From contig CAVRUD010000009.1 in NCBI GenBank assembly GCA_963724285.1, positions 124,001 through 188,000 of the forward strand: DNA of 64,000 nucleotides. The letters run 5' to 3'. A program made the translations under genes and the position numbers. The number at the start of each line of letters is the position of its first letter. Position 1 is the first letter of the stretch. Under the pieces are notes generated by a model. That model did not search any database and was not told the origin of the DNA. It was given only the letters and a program-made list of their open reading frames with translations. Source of the stretch: CAVRUD01 sp963724285 (lineage in GTDB: Bacteria > Chloroflexota > Chloroflexia > Thermomicrobiales > UBA6265). Positions 28,010-37,910 of this stretch are shown here, in pieces.

Positions 28010-28678
28010 ATGAAACGCACCCTTCGATCGCTGGCGTTGGCGATTGGCCTGCTGACCGTCGCCGCGTCGAACGCGGGTGCCCAGTCCACCCCGACGCCGA
28101 CCGACTCGATCGAGGTCGATCCGGCGCTCTGCGCGGCCGAGCCGATCTCCACGGACCATGCAGCTGCGCTCTTGGCGACGCCCGTTCCGGTTCCGGACCA
28201 GACGCTGACCGAAAACGGCCTCGTCGCCCTGCCCACCGGCTCGCCAGCCGACGACGCGACGGTCGCAGCGATCAGCGATGTCCTCACCCAACTCTGGGCC
28301 TGTAACAACGCGCAGAACAAGGCGGCGGTGTTCGGCCTGTTTACGGACCAAGCCCTTCAAGAAACCATCGGGTTCACCGGCGGCGCCTCATGGGACGAGG
28401 CCGACCTGCGGGCAGAGGTCGCGTCGGCGCTGACGCCTGGCGAGCCTCGTCCCCAGGAGGAGTGGGCCACGATCGACGCCATCGTGAGCGTGACCTCCTA
28501 TCCGGACGGTCAGGTCGGCGTCCTGGTCCTCAACACCGACCCGGCGGTGGCGGAGGGCGATCAGGTACTCGACTACTTCCGATTCGAGCCGGACACCGAC
28601 GGCGGCACGAAGGTCAGCCAAGTCATCCTCGATCCCTACGACCTGACCGCCGACTATGGCTTCGAAAAGTCTGCCTGA
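28010..28678 (+). CDS. Secreted protein of unknown function
   Basis: A 222-residue protein. Residues 1-24 are a signal peptide (RTLRSLALAIGLLTVAASNA). The mature part begins with a Thr/Pro linker (STPTPTDSIEVDP) and contains LTQLWACNNAQNKAAVFGLF followed by TDQALQE and FRFEPDTDGGTKVSQVIL, which suggests an NTF2-like alpha+beta fold of the kind common in secreted Chloroflexota proteins; this is inference. ATG 28010 follows AAGGAGG by 10 bases. Two Cys are present. It is transcribed against most genes around it. Confidence 0.6.
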   Translation: MKRTLRSLALAIGLLTVAASNAGAQSTPTPTDSIEVDPALCAAEPISTDHAAALLATPVPVPDQTLTENGLVALPTGSPADDATVAAISDVLTQLWACNNAQNKAAVFGLFTDQALQETIGFTGGASWDEADLRAEVASALTPGEPRPQEEWATIDAIVSVTSYPDGQVGVLVLNTDPAVAEGDQVLDYFRFEPDTDGGTKVSQVILDPYDLTADYGFEKSA

Positions 28679-28780
28679 CGCACGTGGCGCCGGTGCCGGG
28701 AACGGTCGACTCTCCCGTCGTCGCGCAGACCACGCTCGACCGCCCGCACAAGGGCACAGGCAGTTGGACGGAGCCCGGTG

Positions 28781-29218
28781 ATGCGACTCATGCAGCGGCT
28801 TATCGCCACAGTGGCGCTCTGGGTCGCGGCGTAGATCGTGCCCGATTTCTTGGCCGAATAGGATGGCTAGGTGGCGTTGGCCATGACCGCGGCAATCCTC
28901 GGTCTGGTCAACGCTACCTTGCGGCCGATCTTTCGCCCGCTAACCCTGTCGATCACGGCGGCGACCATCGAGCCGTTCCTGTTCGTGGTTAACGGCGTAA
29001 CACTTTGGCTCGCGGCATGGGTTGCCGGGAACGTGTTCGAGGCGGCGTTCGTTATCGACGGGCTGCTCCCAGCGATCCTGGGCTCGATCATCGCCAGCCT
29101 GGTCTCGACCAAACCTATTTTCGTCCTCGTGGACGATGACATGAGCCCGGGAGCCCTTGCCCGGAGTAATTTATGGGCGCCGTGGGACCGGCGGCGCGTT
29201 GGCGTCGCCCGGGGCTAA
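28781..29218 (+). pseudogene. Four-helix phage-holin-like membrane protein with three in-frame TAG codons
   Basis: From ATG 28781 the frame reads RLMQRLIATVALWVAA-stop-IVPDFLAE-stop-DG-stop-VALAMTAAILGLVNATLRP, followed by helices LSITAATIEPFLFVVNGVTL and LLPAILGSIIASLVST. This is the full pattern of the small Phage_holin_4_2-like family (widespread chromosomal proteins, not prophage markers). The three stops, all TAG, lie at 28832-28834, 28859-28861 and 28868-28870; one replaces the Trp usual before VAL. Reading continues in one frame after them, so no indel is involved. The 3' end runs into the inverted-repeat element at 29181. Confidence 0.65.
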
Positions 29219-29421
29219 AGACCCCGGGCTGACCCCAATAACCCGGCTGAAGCCGGCTGCCACCTCGCGCCAGGGGCGGAGAGATCCGGACACGGCCCCG
29301 CTGTTCCAGCCCCCTTCAGGGGGGTTATCGGGCTCAGCCCGGGGTCTTCAGCCCCGGGCGGCGCCTCCGCGGCTCCCCGCATCGCCCCGGGCGACACCTG
29401 GACGGCGCCGCCGGTCCCACG
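29181..29421. repeat. 241-bp element with 17-bp terminal inverted repeats
   Basis: The ends are CGTGGGACCGGCGGCGC (29181-29197) and its exact complement (29405-29421). Inside, GCCCGGGGCTAAAGACCCC (from 29206) is repeated in inverted form as GGGGTCTTCAGCCCCGGGC (29342-29360), and AACCCGGCTGAAGCCGGCT has an inverted partner near 29308-29330. The whole element can fold into a long imperfect hairpin. It has no gene. It resembles a small non-autonomous (MITE/REP-like) element; no clear target duplication flanks it. Confidence 0.65.
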
Positions 29422-29556
29422 CGGTACCCGTGAATAATCCAGGCTAGTCGCACCGGCCGTCACGGGGGTTACATCTTCTGAACGGTCGGTCATCTGGTGG
29501 CGATGGCAGTCCGAAAAGAGGGGTTGCTGCTCTTGTGACGGCGCCTGCCGAGCGGT

Positions 29557-30042
29557 TCACCCTTCCCGGTGATGAGTCTTGCTAGAAATAAAGAGTTGGA
29601 GGGCGAGTGCCACAATCACGAAGGCGATCGCCGCGCCGAATTCGAGAATGTCCTCTTCGCCGGTCCATGTGACAGCCGAACCGAGGAAGGTCACCCCGAG
29701 CAGGACGATGATGACGCCGATCAGGCGCTCCTTCAGCTCGTCGAGGTCGCGGATTTTCAGCCAACCGGGCATTGGCAGGTCGGGATCGACAAAGAGCTCG
29801 TAGAGGCCGAGGGCCATGATGTAGAGAACGGTCCCGAGCAGGAAGACGTCCGTCATCTGGACGAAGTCGACGGCAATGTGCTTCGCCTCGGCAACGTCTG
29901 TATTCGGGTGGCGGATTGCATCCCAGGCGATGTTAACCACGGCCACGACGCCGGCCAGGATAAGCACCACCGCGGACAGGAACGAGCCCAGGACCGCGGC
30001 GATGATAAAGTACCGGCTGCTTGCGAGCACCCGCCGAACCAT
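29557..30042 (-). CDS. YqhA family (UPF0114) membrane protein
   Basis: A 161-residue protein with about four helices: YFIIAAVLGSFLSAVVLILA, FLLGTVLYIMALGLYELF, ERLIGVIIVLLGVTFLGSAV and GAAIAFVIVALALQLF. The start MVRRVLASSRY, the central VDFVQMTDVFLLGTVLYI and LFVDPDLPMPGWLKIRDLDE are typical of the UPF0114/YqhA family. Function is unknown in all members. It is the first of the long reverse-strand run and is 94 bases downstream of the PRC-barrel gene, so both may be one unit. Confidence 0.85.
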   Translation of the reverse strand: MVRRVLASSRYFIIAAVLGSFLSAVVLILAGVVAVVNIAWDAIRHPNTDVAEAKHIAVDFVQMTDVFLLGTVLYIMALGLYELFVDPDLPMPGWLKIRDLDELKERLIGVIIVLLGVTFLGSAVTWTGEEDILEFGAAIAFVIVALALQLFISSKTHHREG

Positions 30043-30136
30043 CCACTCACCTCACCAGCTCAATGGGCGCTCGCGACGCCGATTGTGCAATGCCCGATTT
30101 TGTCCGTCGCCCCACGGCAGGGCGAGGAGAATATTT

Positions 30137-30538
30137 CTAGAGCGTCTCGGCGCCAGGCACCCAGGGCGCTGGGTAGCCATAGTGATCGTAGATCTCGTTG
30201 AAGTACCGGTCTGTGGCCACCACCTGAGGATGGTAGGCCGGCGCCGCGGCAACATGATCGAGCGAACGATCGATGTAGACGTGATCCTCGTCGACGCGGG
30301 CGACCGTGTCGACCGGGATCAATGATTTGTGCTCGCCAATGCCCAGGAACCCTCCGGAGCCGACCTCCAGGAATCGGACCTTGCGCTCATTGCTGTCGAT
30401 CAGCAAGTCATCGACATTGCCGATCTTCTTACCGTCGACCGTGACAACATGCCGCCCCCGTACGTCGTCCCCTGGGTCATCGATAATCAGATCTGACCGG
30501 CTGAGCTTAACCAAGCTCGATATCGATTGTTGATCCAT
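30137..30538 (-). CDS. PRC-barrel domain protein
   Basis: A 133-residue soluble protein. The PRC-barrel core is DVRGRHVVTVDGKKIGNVDD with LLIDSNERKVRFLEVGSGG, ending in HKSLIPVDTVARVDEDHVYI. The C-terminal tail PAYHPQVVATDRYFNEIYDH is shared with a paralogue at 61162-61566, so the two define a subfamily. Such proteins are often stress- or carotenoid/photosynthesis-associated and have no enzymatic role established. AGGAGGG precedes ATG 30538. Regulatory site 2 lies about 415 bases upstream. Confidence 0.8.
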   Translation of the reverse strand: MDQQSISSLVKLSRSDLIIDDPGDDVRGRHVVTVDGKKIGNVDDLLIDSNERKVRFLEVGSGGFLGIGEHKSLIPVDTVARVDEDHVYIDRSLDHVAAAPAYHPQVVATDRYFNEIYDHYGYPAPWVPGAETL

Positions 30539-31153
30539 CTGAGTTCCCTCCTAGGCGATAAGACCGTGCCGCTGGAGCCTCTCCCTACCGCGGCCGGCTC
30601 TCGCCAGCGATGTCCTGGCATTCGTCGAGCAAGCAACATCAACTCGGTTCAGTTGCGCAAGCGGTCCACCAGCTAGAATGCGACCAATTCGTCCCTGTTC
30701 TAGCAAAGCGCCGCCTCAGCCAGTGATCTGCTCCACCGCGGACCGCCGCCGCGTCTGCGGGGCAACCTTGCGCCTCCTGAGCCCGCCTTCCGAAGAAAGA
30801 CAGCAGCGCGGTTTCCGTCTGCCACCGGAGCACGTGGTCGCCCGGATGCACGCGCCCGAAACAACTTCATGGCGCGGCGCCAGCACACCGATTGAACGAT
30901 GTGCTGAGGGTAGACGACCTCGACTATGTCAATGTCGACTATGCGGCGCTAGCGGTAGCAGTGGCATCGGACGAAAGGAGTATTCGACGACGAGCCGCCT
31001 CACCTGGTCCTCGGCGACGGATGAGCGCAACGCTCGACCACCAGAAGCGGCCTCAAATGCTGGAAAACGCTCGATCAGTCTCGAATGGATGAATGCGCGA
31101 GAAACCCCGCGAGGTTGCCGCGTTTGCCGGTGGTTTGGCACGACAAGGTTGGA
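30539..31153. other. Intergenic region with regulatory motif; no gene seen
   Basis: A 615-base stretch between two reverse-strand genes. All frames are short and Arg-rich. It holds site 2 of the island motif (30954-30987). The long distance to the PRC-barrel gene leaves room for an unrecognised small RNA or leader. Confidence 0.4.
30954..30987 (-). promoter_or_regulatory. Island motif, site 2 (upstream of PRC-barrel gene)
   Basis: On the reverse strand: GAATACTCCTTTCGTCCGATG followed at the standard spacing by TGCTACC, the least conserved second block of the set. The first block differs from sites 5 and 8 at only a few bases. Confidence 0.55.
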
Positions 31154-32752
31154 TCAGGCGCCGAGCACGCCTTCGAGCGACGCGGCTGGCTTGATATCCG
31201 GCAGGCGCATCATCCAGAAGGACATCACCAGGCCGACAATACCCGCAATGAGTGGAACGAGCAGCGCGACCTGAAGCGCACGAGGCCGCGCGTCCGTGTT
31301 AATGCGAACGATCTCCCCCTGAGTGGCCTCCGGCTGACCGGCGAGCAACTCCTGGAGATTGGAATTGCTCATGATCTCAGCATCCTCCTCCAGTGCATCG
31401 GCGACCTGCTGTTGCTCCGAGGGAGAGAGCACGGTGCTGTCTTCCGCCATGTCGGTGAACAGGAGAGAGAGCGTTGCCAGCATGATCGCTCCGGCGAATG
31501 CCAGGCCAAAGGAGAGCCCGAAGTTCCCCGCCGCGGAGTTGACCCCCGCCGCCTCACTGATCCGCTCCTCCGTGATCGGCGCCAGCGTGAAGTTGTTGAG
31601 CTGAGAGACCAGCATGCCCAATCCCGATCCCGCAATGATCAAGGGTATCGAGAGATACCACCCGGAATCCGCTCGGGGCACTACCAGAATCACCAATACC
31701 GTCCCGATGGTAAGGAGTGCGAATCCGGCCCTGATGATGGCGCTTGGCCGCCGCCGTCCCGCCCTCTTGCCAGCCAGCACCGCGATCGCGAACATGCTCA
31801 AAGAGAGCGGGGCGAGCGACAGTCCGGCCTCCATGGCGTCGTACTCGAGCACCATCTGAAGGAAAATCGGGAGCGCGATCATCATGCCGCCGAGCGAGAT
31901 CTGCTGAAGCATCTGCTGAGAAATCCCAATCCGGAAATGCGGGGACTTGAACAGGTCCGGGTCCAGCAGGGTCAGTTTGCCCTCGCGCTTCCGCCGGATC
32001 AGCCAGTAGGCCAGTGCCGCGAGCGCGAGCACGCCGAGCACAATCAGTGCTCCCACCGCCTCCCCGCCCTCCTGCCAGACGAGGATGCCCAGAACCACGC
32101 CGCCCATGCCTAGGACGGAGAAGACCGCTCCGACGGTGTCGATGCCGCGCGGCCCGGTGTATGGCACGTCCTTCACCATCCGGATGCCCGAGAGCACCAC
32201 CGCGATGATGACGACCTCCATCAGGAAACCGACGCGCCACGACAGATAGGTTGTGATAAAGCCGCCGATCAGAGGGCCGACCGCGGCGGCGATAGCGGCG
32301 GCGGCCCCAACCAGCGCATAGACTCTCGCTTGAGACTTCCCTGAGAAGTTACCGTGGATCAAGGACTGCATGGCGGGCAGAAGGAGCGACGCGCCGATCC
32401 CGCCGAAAATCGCCCAGAAGATAATCACCGGGACCAGGGTCTGCGTGAGCGCCATCGTCAGAGCGCCGACGGCGTAGCCGAGCAGACCCAGCACGTAGGC
32501 CCGCTTGCGGCCGATGAGATCCCCGACCTTGCTGTTGATCAGGATAAACGCGGCGGAAACCAGCGCCTCGAGCGCGATCGCTGATTGGACCCCGCTCACC
32601 GTCGTGTCCAGATCTTCGACCACGGCCGAGATCGACACGTTCATCATCGACGTGTCGATCACCAACACGAACATCGCCATGGCCAGCAGAACCGCAAGCC
32701 GAGGATTCCATGTGTCCTCTTCAGGAATACTTGTGCTCACGACTGCAGCCAT
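31154..32752 (-). CDS. MFS drug exporter, DHA2 family (14 helices)
   Basis: A 532-residue membrane transporter. The start LAVLLAMAMFVLVIDTSMMN followed by VSISAVVEDLDTTVSGVQ and the loop LINSKVGDLIGRKRAYVLGL are typical of DHA2 (EmrB/QacA-like) drug/H+ antiporters. The extra pair of helices between the two halves supports 14 helices. A periplasmic segment before the last helix (SPSEQQQVADALEEDAEIMS) is unusually long. AGGTGA lies before ATG 32752. No adjacent regulator is seen, and the substrate is unknown. The 314 bases behind it (32753-33066) hold no gene. Confidence 0.85.
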   Translation of the reverse strand: MAAVVSTSIPEEDTWNPRLAVLLAMAMFVLVIDTSMMNVSISAVVEDLDTTVSGVQSAIALEALVSAAFILINSKVGDLIGRKRAYVLGLLGYAVGALTMALTQTLVPVIIFWAIFGGIGASLLLPAMQSLIHGNFSGKSQARVYALVGAAAAIAAAVGPLIGGFITTYLSWRVGFLMEVVIIAVVLSGIRMVKDVPYTGPRGIDTVGAVFSVLGMGGVVLGILVWQEGGEAVGALIVLGVLALAALAYWLIRRKREGKLTLLDPDLFKSPHFRIGISQQMLQQISLGGMMIALPIFLQMVLEYDAMEAGLSLAPLSLSMFAIAVLAGKRAGRRRPSAIIRAGFALLTIGTVLVILVVPRADSGWYLSIPLIIAGSGLGMLVSQLNNFTLAPITEERISEAAGVNSAAGNFGLSFGLAFAGAIMLATLSLLFTDMAEDSTVLSPSEQQQVADALEEDAEIMSNSNLQELLAGQPEATQGEIVRINTDARPRALQVALLVPLIAGIVGLVMSFWMMRLPDIKPAASLEGVLGA

Positions 32753-33066
32753 CGCACATTCACCTCGCTAAATCGCCGAGTCGGGAACACTCTTGGCGTC
32801 GTTTGATCCGCGATCAGGCGCTGGTCACGGACCATCTGCGACCCTGATAGGCCCCATACTGACGATTCACCGAGCCATCCCTCAACCTCCTGTTCGGCGA
32901 CCTGCCGGCCGACGTCGCATCGGGCACCGAGGATCAAGGCAGACGGCTGCCGAGCCTCCACTGGACAAACGCGACCCAATCTGTGTCTAGTTTAGCCCGC
33001 AAAGGTTGTACACATTAGTCTCGAATCGGTCAATCATGCCGGAACAGTCACGATTGGATCGAGTCA

Positions 33067-34861
33067 CTAGCGCTCCTTGAGTTTCTCAACACCCTCCGCC
33101 AGCGCTAAGATGGAAAGCAGCAGTCCAATGTGCGAGAAGGCCTGAGGAAAGTTGCCCAGCAACCGCTTTGCCGCCGGATCGTACTCCTCGCTCAAGAGGC
33201 CTACATCGTTCTGCAGGGCGAGTAGCGCTTCGAGGTTGCGATGCGCCTCCTCCGAGCGTCCCACGCGGGCGAGCGCGTTGACGAGCCAGAAAGAGCAGAT
33301 CAGGAACGCGCCTTCGCTGCCGGCCAGGCCATCCACGCCCTCCTCCGTCGAGTAGCGCGAGACGAACGGCCCGGTCGCGAGCTCGCGCTGCACCGCGTCG
33401 ACCGTACCGACCACCCGGGGGTCGTCGTCCGGGAGGAAGCCGCTGCCCGGGATAAGCAGCAGGCTGGCATCGAGCGCCCGTCCGCCGTAGTACTGGACGA
33501 ACGTGTTGCGTTCGGCGTCGAAGCCGTGCTGACAGATGTCCTCATGGATCGCCTCCCGCAGTCGCTGCCACCGCTCGACAGGCACGTCCCGGTGGGTCAT
33601 CTCTGCGATTTTCAGCGCGCGGTCGACGGTATACCAAGCCGAGAACTTCGAGTAGGTGAAATGCTGGCGCTGGCCACGAACCTCCCAGATTCCCTCATCG
33701 GGCTCGCGCCAGCGACGCTCGACGGCCTCGACGAACGCCTCGAGGTTCACCGCCGGCGACCTCACGGCGTCGTCCCGGGGCCTCACACCGGCCACCGCCG
33801 CGTTGTACGCCGCCGCGATCACCTCGCCGTAGACGTCGAGCTGGAACTGGTCGCTGGCGGCGTTGCCGACCCGGACCGGCCGCGAGCCTTCGTAGCCGGC
33901 CAGCCAGGGAAGGTCGAACTCCGTCAGCCGGTGCTCGCCGCCGATCCCGTACATGATCTGCAGCTGCGCCGGGTCCCCTGCCACCGCCCGCCGCAACCAG
34001 GCGCCCAGGGCAATCGCTTCCTCCGTGTAGCCGAACCGAGCGAGGGCCGCGACGGTGAAGGCACTGTCACGCAGCCAACAGAACCGGTAGTCCCAGTTCC
34101 GCACGCCGCCGATCTCCTCGGGCAGGGACGTGGTGGCCGCGGCCACGATGCCGCCGGTTGGCGCATAGGTGAGCGCCTTCAACGTGATCAGCGAGCGCAG
34201 GACGGTCTCGCGGTGCGGCCCCTGGTAGGTGCAGCGATCCGACCATTCTCGCCACCAGGCTTCGGTCCTGGATGCTTCCGCGGCGGCATCGGCCGTGCTC
34301 GGGTGCCCCCTCGTGCGAGGGAAACCACCCCAGCCGGAACCACGCCTCCTCACCCTCCGAGATCGCGAACGCGGCCGAGATCGAGCCGTCGGCGACGTCG
34401 AGATCGACGGAAGCGGTCAGGTAGAGCGCTTCGGGCCCGGCCAGGGCGACGACGCCCCCGGGCACCGGGTTGATGAGGGGGATCCGGCGGCCATAGTCGA
34501 AACGAGGGGTCAACTGCAGACGCATCGGCACGCGCCCGCGCATCCCTTGGACGATGCGGATCACGTCGGGCTGTCCCTCCCGAGGTGGCATGCAGTCGAG
34601 TACGCGGACTGTGCCCTCCGCCGTCTCGAACTCCGTTTCTAGGACCAAGGTGCCCGGCCGGTAGCGCCGCTCCACGCGCCGAGCGTCGCCGACGGGAGCG
34701 ATCCGCCAGCAACCATTGGTCTCATCTCCGAGAAGCGCGGCGAAGCAAGCCGCCGAGTCGAAGCGAGGAAGGCAGAGCCAGTCGATGGAGCCGTTGTTGC
34801 CAACAAGGGCAACGGTTTCCGTGTCGCCGACGATCGCGTAGTCTTCGATGCGGAGCGTCAT
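33067..34861 (-). CDS. GH15 family trehalase/glucoamylase-like hydrolase; single frameshift
   Basis: The N-terminal part (ATG 34861; IEDYAIVGDTETVALVGNNG, SIDWLCLPRFDSAACFAALL) is the trehalase-like beta domain. The catalytic (alpha/alpha)6 part, in another frame, has GVRNWDYRFCWLRDSAFTV, the likely acid Glu in DEGIWEVRG and the likely base in LLSEEYDP. The two meet at about 34310 in a GGGGG run: removing one G joins them as FPSHEGHPSTADAA, giving about 598 residues. Mycobacterial homologues of this architecture are trehalases; glucoamylase activity is the alternative. Site 3 lies upstream. Confidence 0.8.
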
Positions 34862-35736
34862 GGTGGACCCCCTTGGCGATTCATCCAGTCGGCGACCTGA
34901 ACGCGAAGATTCAGACCGCTGAACCAGCGACCTCACCGGCTTCCTCGAGGAGCGCGAAACTGCCAGCGCCTACCGATGCCCCGACGCCCGGGTCAATCTC
35001 TCCCTGAAGCATCAATCTCGTCGTCGGGCTTTTTGCACCGGTGATCTGCGCCCCTCGGTCGTTATTCAGCCGGGACCGTCCCATGGATCGCGACTAGCAG
35101 CCTCGGGCAGATCCCCAGCGACCCACGGGAATAGGCGGGTGCTCGATCTGGGCGCGAGCGACTGCCACTCAGCGCGCCCGGATCGGAACCTGCTTGTCAC
35201 ACCTTAGATTCTCGAAGTCGTATTCGCATCAGGCGAAAGTCTTAAAACGCAGCGGAGGAGGCGCACTGTCCGCTTTCATTCAACCGACGCGGCCGAATCA
35301 CGCGTGGCCTGATGACGACGCCGTGCTGCAGGGACGTCGGGTGATGTCACCGCTCGTGGCCGAGATCGTCTCCGCGGCCCAGCGGTCACTGGTCATCGGC
35401 GCCTGGAAACGAGCGCGGCGTCCCTGGGTGGCGAAAACATGCCGGTCGAGTTCACGTGCCAGGCACCGGCAGACGGCGATGCCGCGGACGCAGTTGCCGT
35501 TCTTTTCTGGCTGGGGCGAATAGACGCAGATGCCGGCCCGACCTTGTGGCCTGTCCCAGTTCGTTGCTCCACGGATGATGAAACATGTGTGGGTCTGTCG
35601 GGTCGTAGTCGTAGCTGTAGTCGTGGCCGCCACGAACGTGTGCAGGTCGCGGGAAACCGACGGCAATGGTTGACTGCACCTTGTAGCGAGGACCTGAGCA
35701 ACGGGCAGAAATACGTTTGCGCTTCACGCCAAACAG
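34862..35736. other. Gene-poor region with regulatory motif
   Basis: 875 bases with no confident gene. Reverse frames around 35450-35730 contain a peptide with KVQSTIAVGFPRPAHVRGGH, which could be a remnant, but lacks a ribosome site and a family. It holds site 3 of the island motif (35216-35249), probably the promoter of the GH15 gene. Confidence 0.4.
35216..35249 (-). promoter_or_regulatory. Island motif, site 3 (upstream of GH15)
   Basis: On the reverse strand: TTAAGACTTTCGCCTGATG, then TACGACT at the standard spacing. A possible -10 (TAAGGT) starts 16 bases after the second block begins. The core AAGACTTTCGCC is among the closest to a DosR-type half-site. Confidence 0.65.
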
Positions 35737-37461
35737 TCACACGACCATTGACCGCACCTGCTCCTGATGGGCCTCTACCGCCTCGGCAACGTCGAGATTG
35801 AAGCTCGACGGTCCGATCTGCTGGACCAGCCCATCGCGCTGGAGGACGTCCTTCACCAGCGGCTTGACCCTCGCCAGTCGAAACGATATGCCTTTCGCGT
35901 GCAAGTAGTCGGCAATCTCTCCCAGTTTGCTGGCCCCTTGAGAATCGATAAAGTTCACGCTCTGGAAGTTGAGGATCACCACTTCCGGTGGAGCATCGGC
36001 TGTGCGAACGAGTTCATGGATTCGTTCTTCAAGCGAGTCCGCCGTCACGAAGTACAGCGAGCCGTCGAGTCGGAGTGCGACGACCCCAGGAATCTGCTCA
36101 TCGCCGGGAAAGTCTTCTAGCTCTCGGAAGACGTGCGTGCCTTCTACTCGACCAAGGAGAGGCATCGCCGGGGACGTCACCACGCGAAGCAACCATCCCA
36201 CCGAGAGCACCACCCCAATGACAACGCCAGCGAGCACACCGGCGAGGACGACGCCGGCAATCGCCGCGATGGCAATCCAGAAATCCGAACGCTTGACCGC
36301 GAAGAGGCGGCGCAACTCGGGGACATCCATCATGCCGCTCGCGACCGCTTCAATAATCACAGCCCCGAGGACGGCCTTGGGAAGGTCGGAGAACAACGGC
36401 GCAAAGACGATCAACGTCAGGATCACCGCCCCGCCCGTGGCCAGGGTGGCGAGCTGGGACTTTGCTCCCGCCCGGTCGTTCAGAGAACTTGCGGAGAGGC
36501 TGGTGGACACCGGAATGCCCTGGATTAGTCCGGCGCCCACGTTCGCGGCTCCCTGGGCCAAAGACTCTTGATTGATGTCGACACGGTAGCCGTGCTTGGC
36601 GGCGAAATACCGGGCATCACCGGCGCTCTGAGAGAAGCCGATCAGAACGATCGCTACCGAGGCGAGTCCCACAAGGATTGCGTGGTCCGCCACCAATTGG
36701 GCATCTGGAACTTCAACCGACGGAAGCCCCCTCGGCACTTCTCCAACAAGTGCCACACCGTTGTCGCCCAAATTGAAGAGCGCGGACGCTATGAGCCCGG
36801 CAATCACCACCGCGAGCGCTCCGGGAACTTGGGGAGCAACGGCGCGCAGCCCAAACAGGGCTGCCAGCGAAAGCGACCCGACCAGCAGCGTGGTTCCGTC
36901 GAACCCATCGAGCCCTTTGATCCAGGACCAGAACTCCTCCCAAGCGTTGTCGCCACTCGCTTCGCTGCCGGTGATCTTCGGGAGTTCTCCAGTGATGACA
37001 TCGATCGCCGCCCCGAAGAGGAACCCGGTGATGACAGCGCGTGAGATAAACTGAGCTATCCAACCCATCTTCAACAGCGACATCATGAAAAAAATCAGCC
37101 CGGCGCCGATGGCGATTGCGGCCACGATCGCCACAGCGTCCGATTCATCTGTGACGCCGGTTGCGAGCAGGGTGCTTCCCGCGACCGCCGCGAGCGCCGA
37201 ACTCGGTCCAGTCGAAATCTGCCGTGACGTGCCGAAGATCCCATAGAGAATCGCTCCGGCGGCCGCGGCGTATAACCCATTCTCAATGGGCACCCCCGCG
37301 ATTTCGGCGTATCCAAGATTCTTCGGCACGATGAGCGCGGTGACGGTCAGTCCAGCGATGAAGTCAGGGCGCAGGAAGGCGCGGTTGTACCGTGGCGCCC
37401 ACCTCAAGATGGGCAAGAACTGAGCACCTCGAGTCCCCGCATTCGCTATGAGCGGACTCAT
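35737..37461 (-). CDS. SulP family anion permease with STAS domain
   Basis: A 574-residue membrane protein. The N-terminal transporter part has LRPDFIAGLTVTALIVPKNL followed by GYAEIAGVPIENGLYAAAAG, the SulP signature, and about 10-12 helices. The cytosolic STAS domain (about 440-560) includes RLDGSLYFVTADSLEERIHE and VVILNFQSVNFIDSQGASKL, with the conserved Ser of the STAS switch. Substrates in this family include sulfate, bicarbonate and dicarboxylates, and cannot be separated by sight. No ribosome site better than weak purines precedes the start. Confidence 0.9.
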   Translation of the reverse strand: MSPLIANAGTRGAQFLPILRWAPRYNRAFLRPDFIAGLTVTALIVPKNLGYAEIAGVPIENGLYAAAAGAILYGIFGTSRQISTGPSSALAAVAGSTLLATGVTDESDAVAIVAAIAIGAGLIFFMMSLLKMGWIAQFISRAVITGFLFGAAIDVITGELPKITGSEASGDNAWEEFWSWIKGLDGFDGTTLLVGSLSLAALFGLRAVAPQVPGALAVVIAGLIASALFNLGDNGVALVGEVPRGLPSVEVPDAQLVADHAILVGLASVAIVLIGFSQSAGDARYFAAKHGYRVDINQESLAQGAANVGAGLIQGIPVSTSLSASSLNDRAGAKSQLATLATGGAVILTLIVFAPLFSDLPKAVLGAVIIEAVASGMMDVPELRRLFAVKRSDFWIAIAAIAGVVLAGVLAGVVIGVVLSVGWLLRVVTSPAMPLLGRVEGTHVFRELEDFPGDEQIPGVVALRLDGSLYFVTADSLEERIHELVRTADAPPEVVILNFQSVNFIDSQGASKLGEIADYLHAKGISFRLARVKPLVKDVLQRDGLVQQIGPSSFNLDVAEAVEAHQEQVRSMVV

Positions 37462-37578
37462 TCGCCTGCATAGTCGCCTAGCTCCAATCGCGCAGTCACA
37501 ATGCCAAACCTGGGCCCAATCCGAGCCGCTTGCTCCTGGATCGGCGGGAGCGAAGCGGTCGGCCTTCGCACCAGTCGG

Positions 37579-37760
37579 TCACCCGTTTATGTAAATCTCC
37601 GCGACGAACGCCTCGGCTGCGGCGTCGATCGTGCCGGCGGTGACGGGCGTACCGAACCTGAGCCCGGTCTCGGTCGCGACATCGGCGAATATCTCGCCGG
37701 CGAGTTCGTTGGGCCTGAGGGGCGCGGCAGCCGGTGGCGCCGTCCGCTGGCGTGGGCATC
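37579..37760 (-). pseudogene. Fragment of an unrecognised protein
   Basis: One reverse frame ending at TGA 37581-37579 encodes PNELAGEIFADVATETGLRF followed by GTPVTAGTIDAAAEAFVAEI and YING, a composition that looks protein-like and unlike the Arg-rich other frames. No start codon lies in this frame; ATG codons at 37759 and 37766 are in other frames, so a start could be lost to an indel. I do not recognise the family. The rest of 37462-37910 shows nothing else. Confidence 0.3.
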
Positions 37761-37910
37761 ACTCATAAAACTCAGCCCCTACCGGTCGTTCGGCCAGTTC
37801 GGCATCGGGGCCGCGCCGCGGCCATCGCGCGCTAGGCGCTTGAGTCGGAAGTTCTCGTCGGCGAGCACCGTCGGAGGAACGCATTCTCCGTTTCAGGCCA
37901 ACCAGGGCAG

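Noticed and set aside
28781..29218. Holin-like gene as evidence of a prophage
   Set aside because: This family is common on chromosomes and no phage structural, lysis or integrase genes lie nearby.
33004..33040. Sequence GGTTGTACACATTAG... upstream of the DHA2 exporter as a tenth motif site
   Set aside because: Only the short block matches; the main block agrees at about 8 of 24 positions, close to chance.
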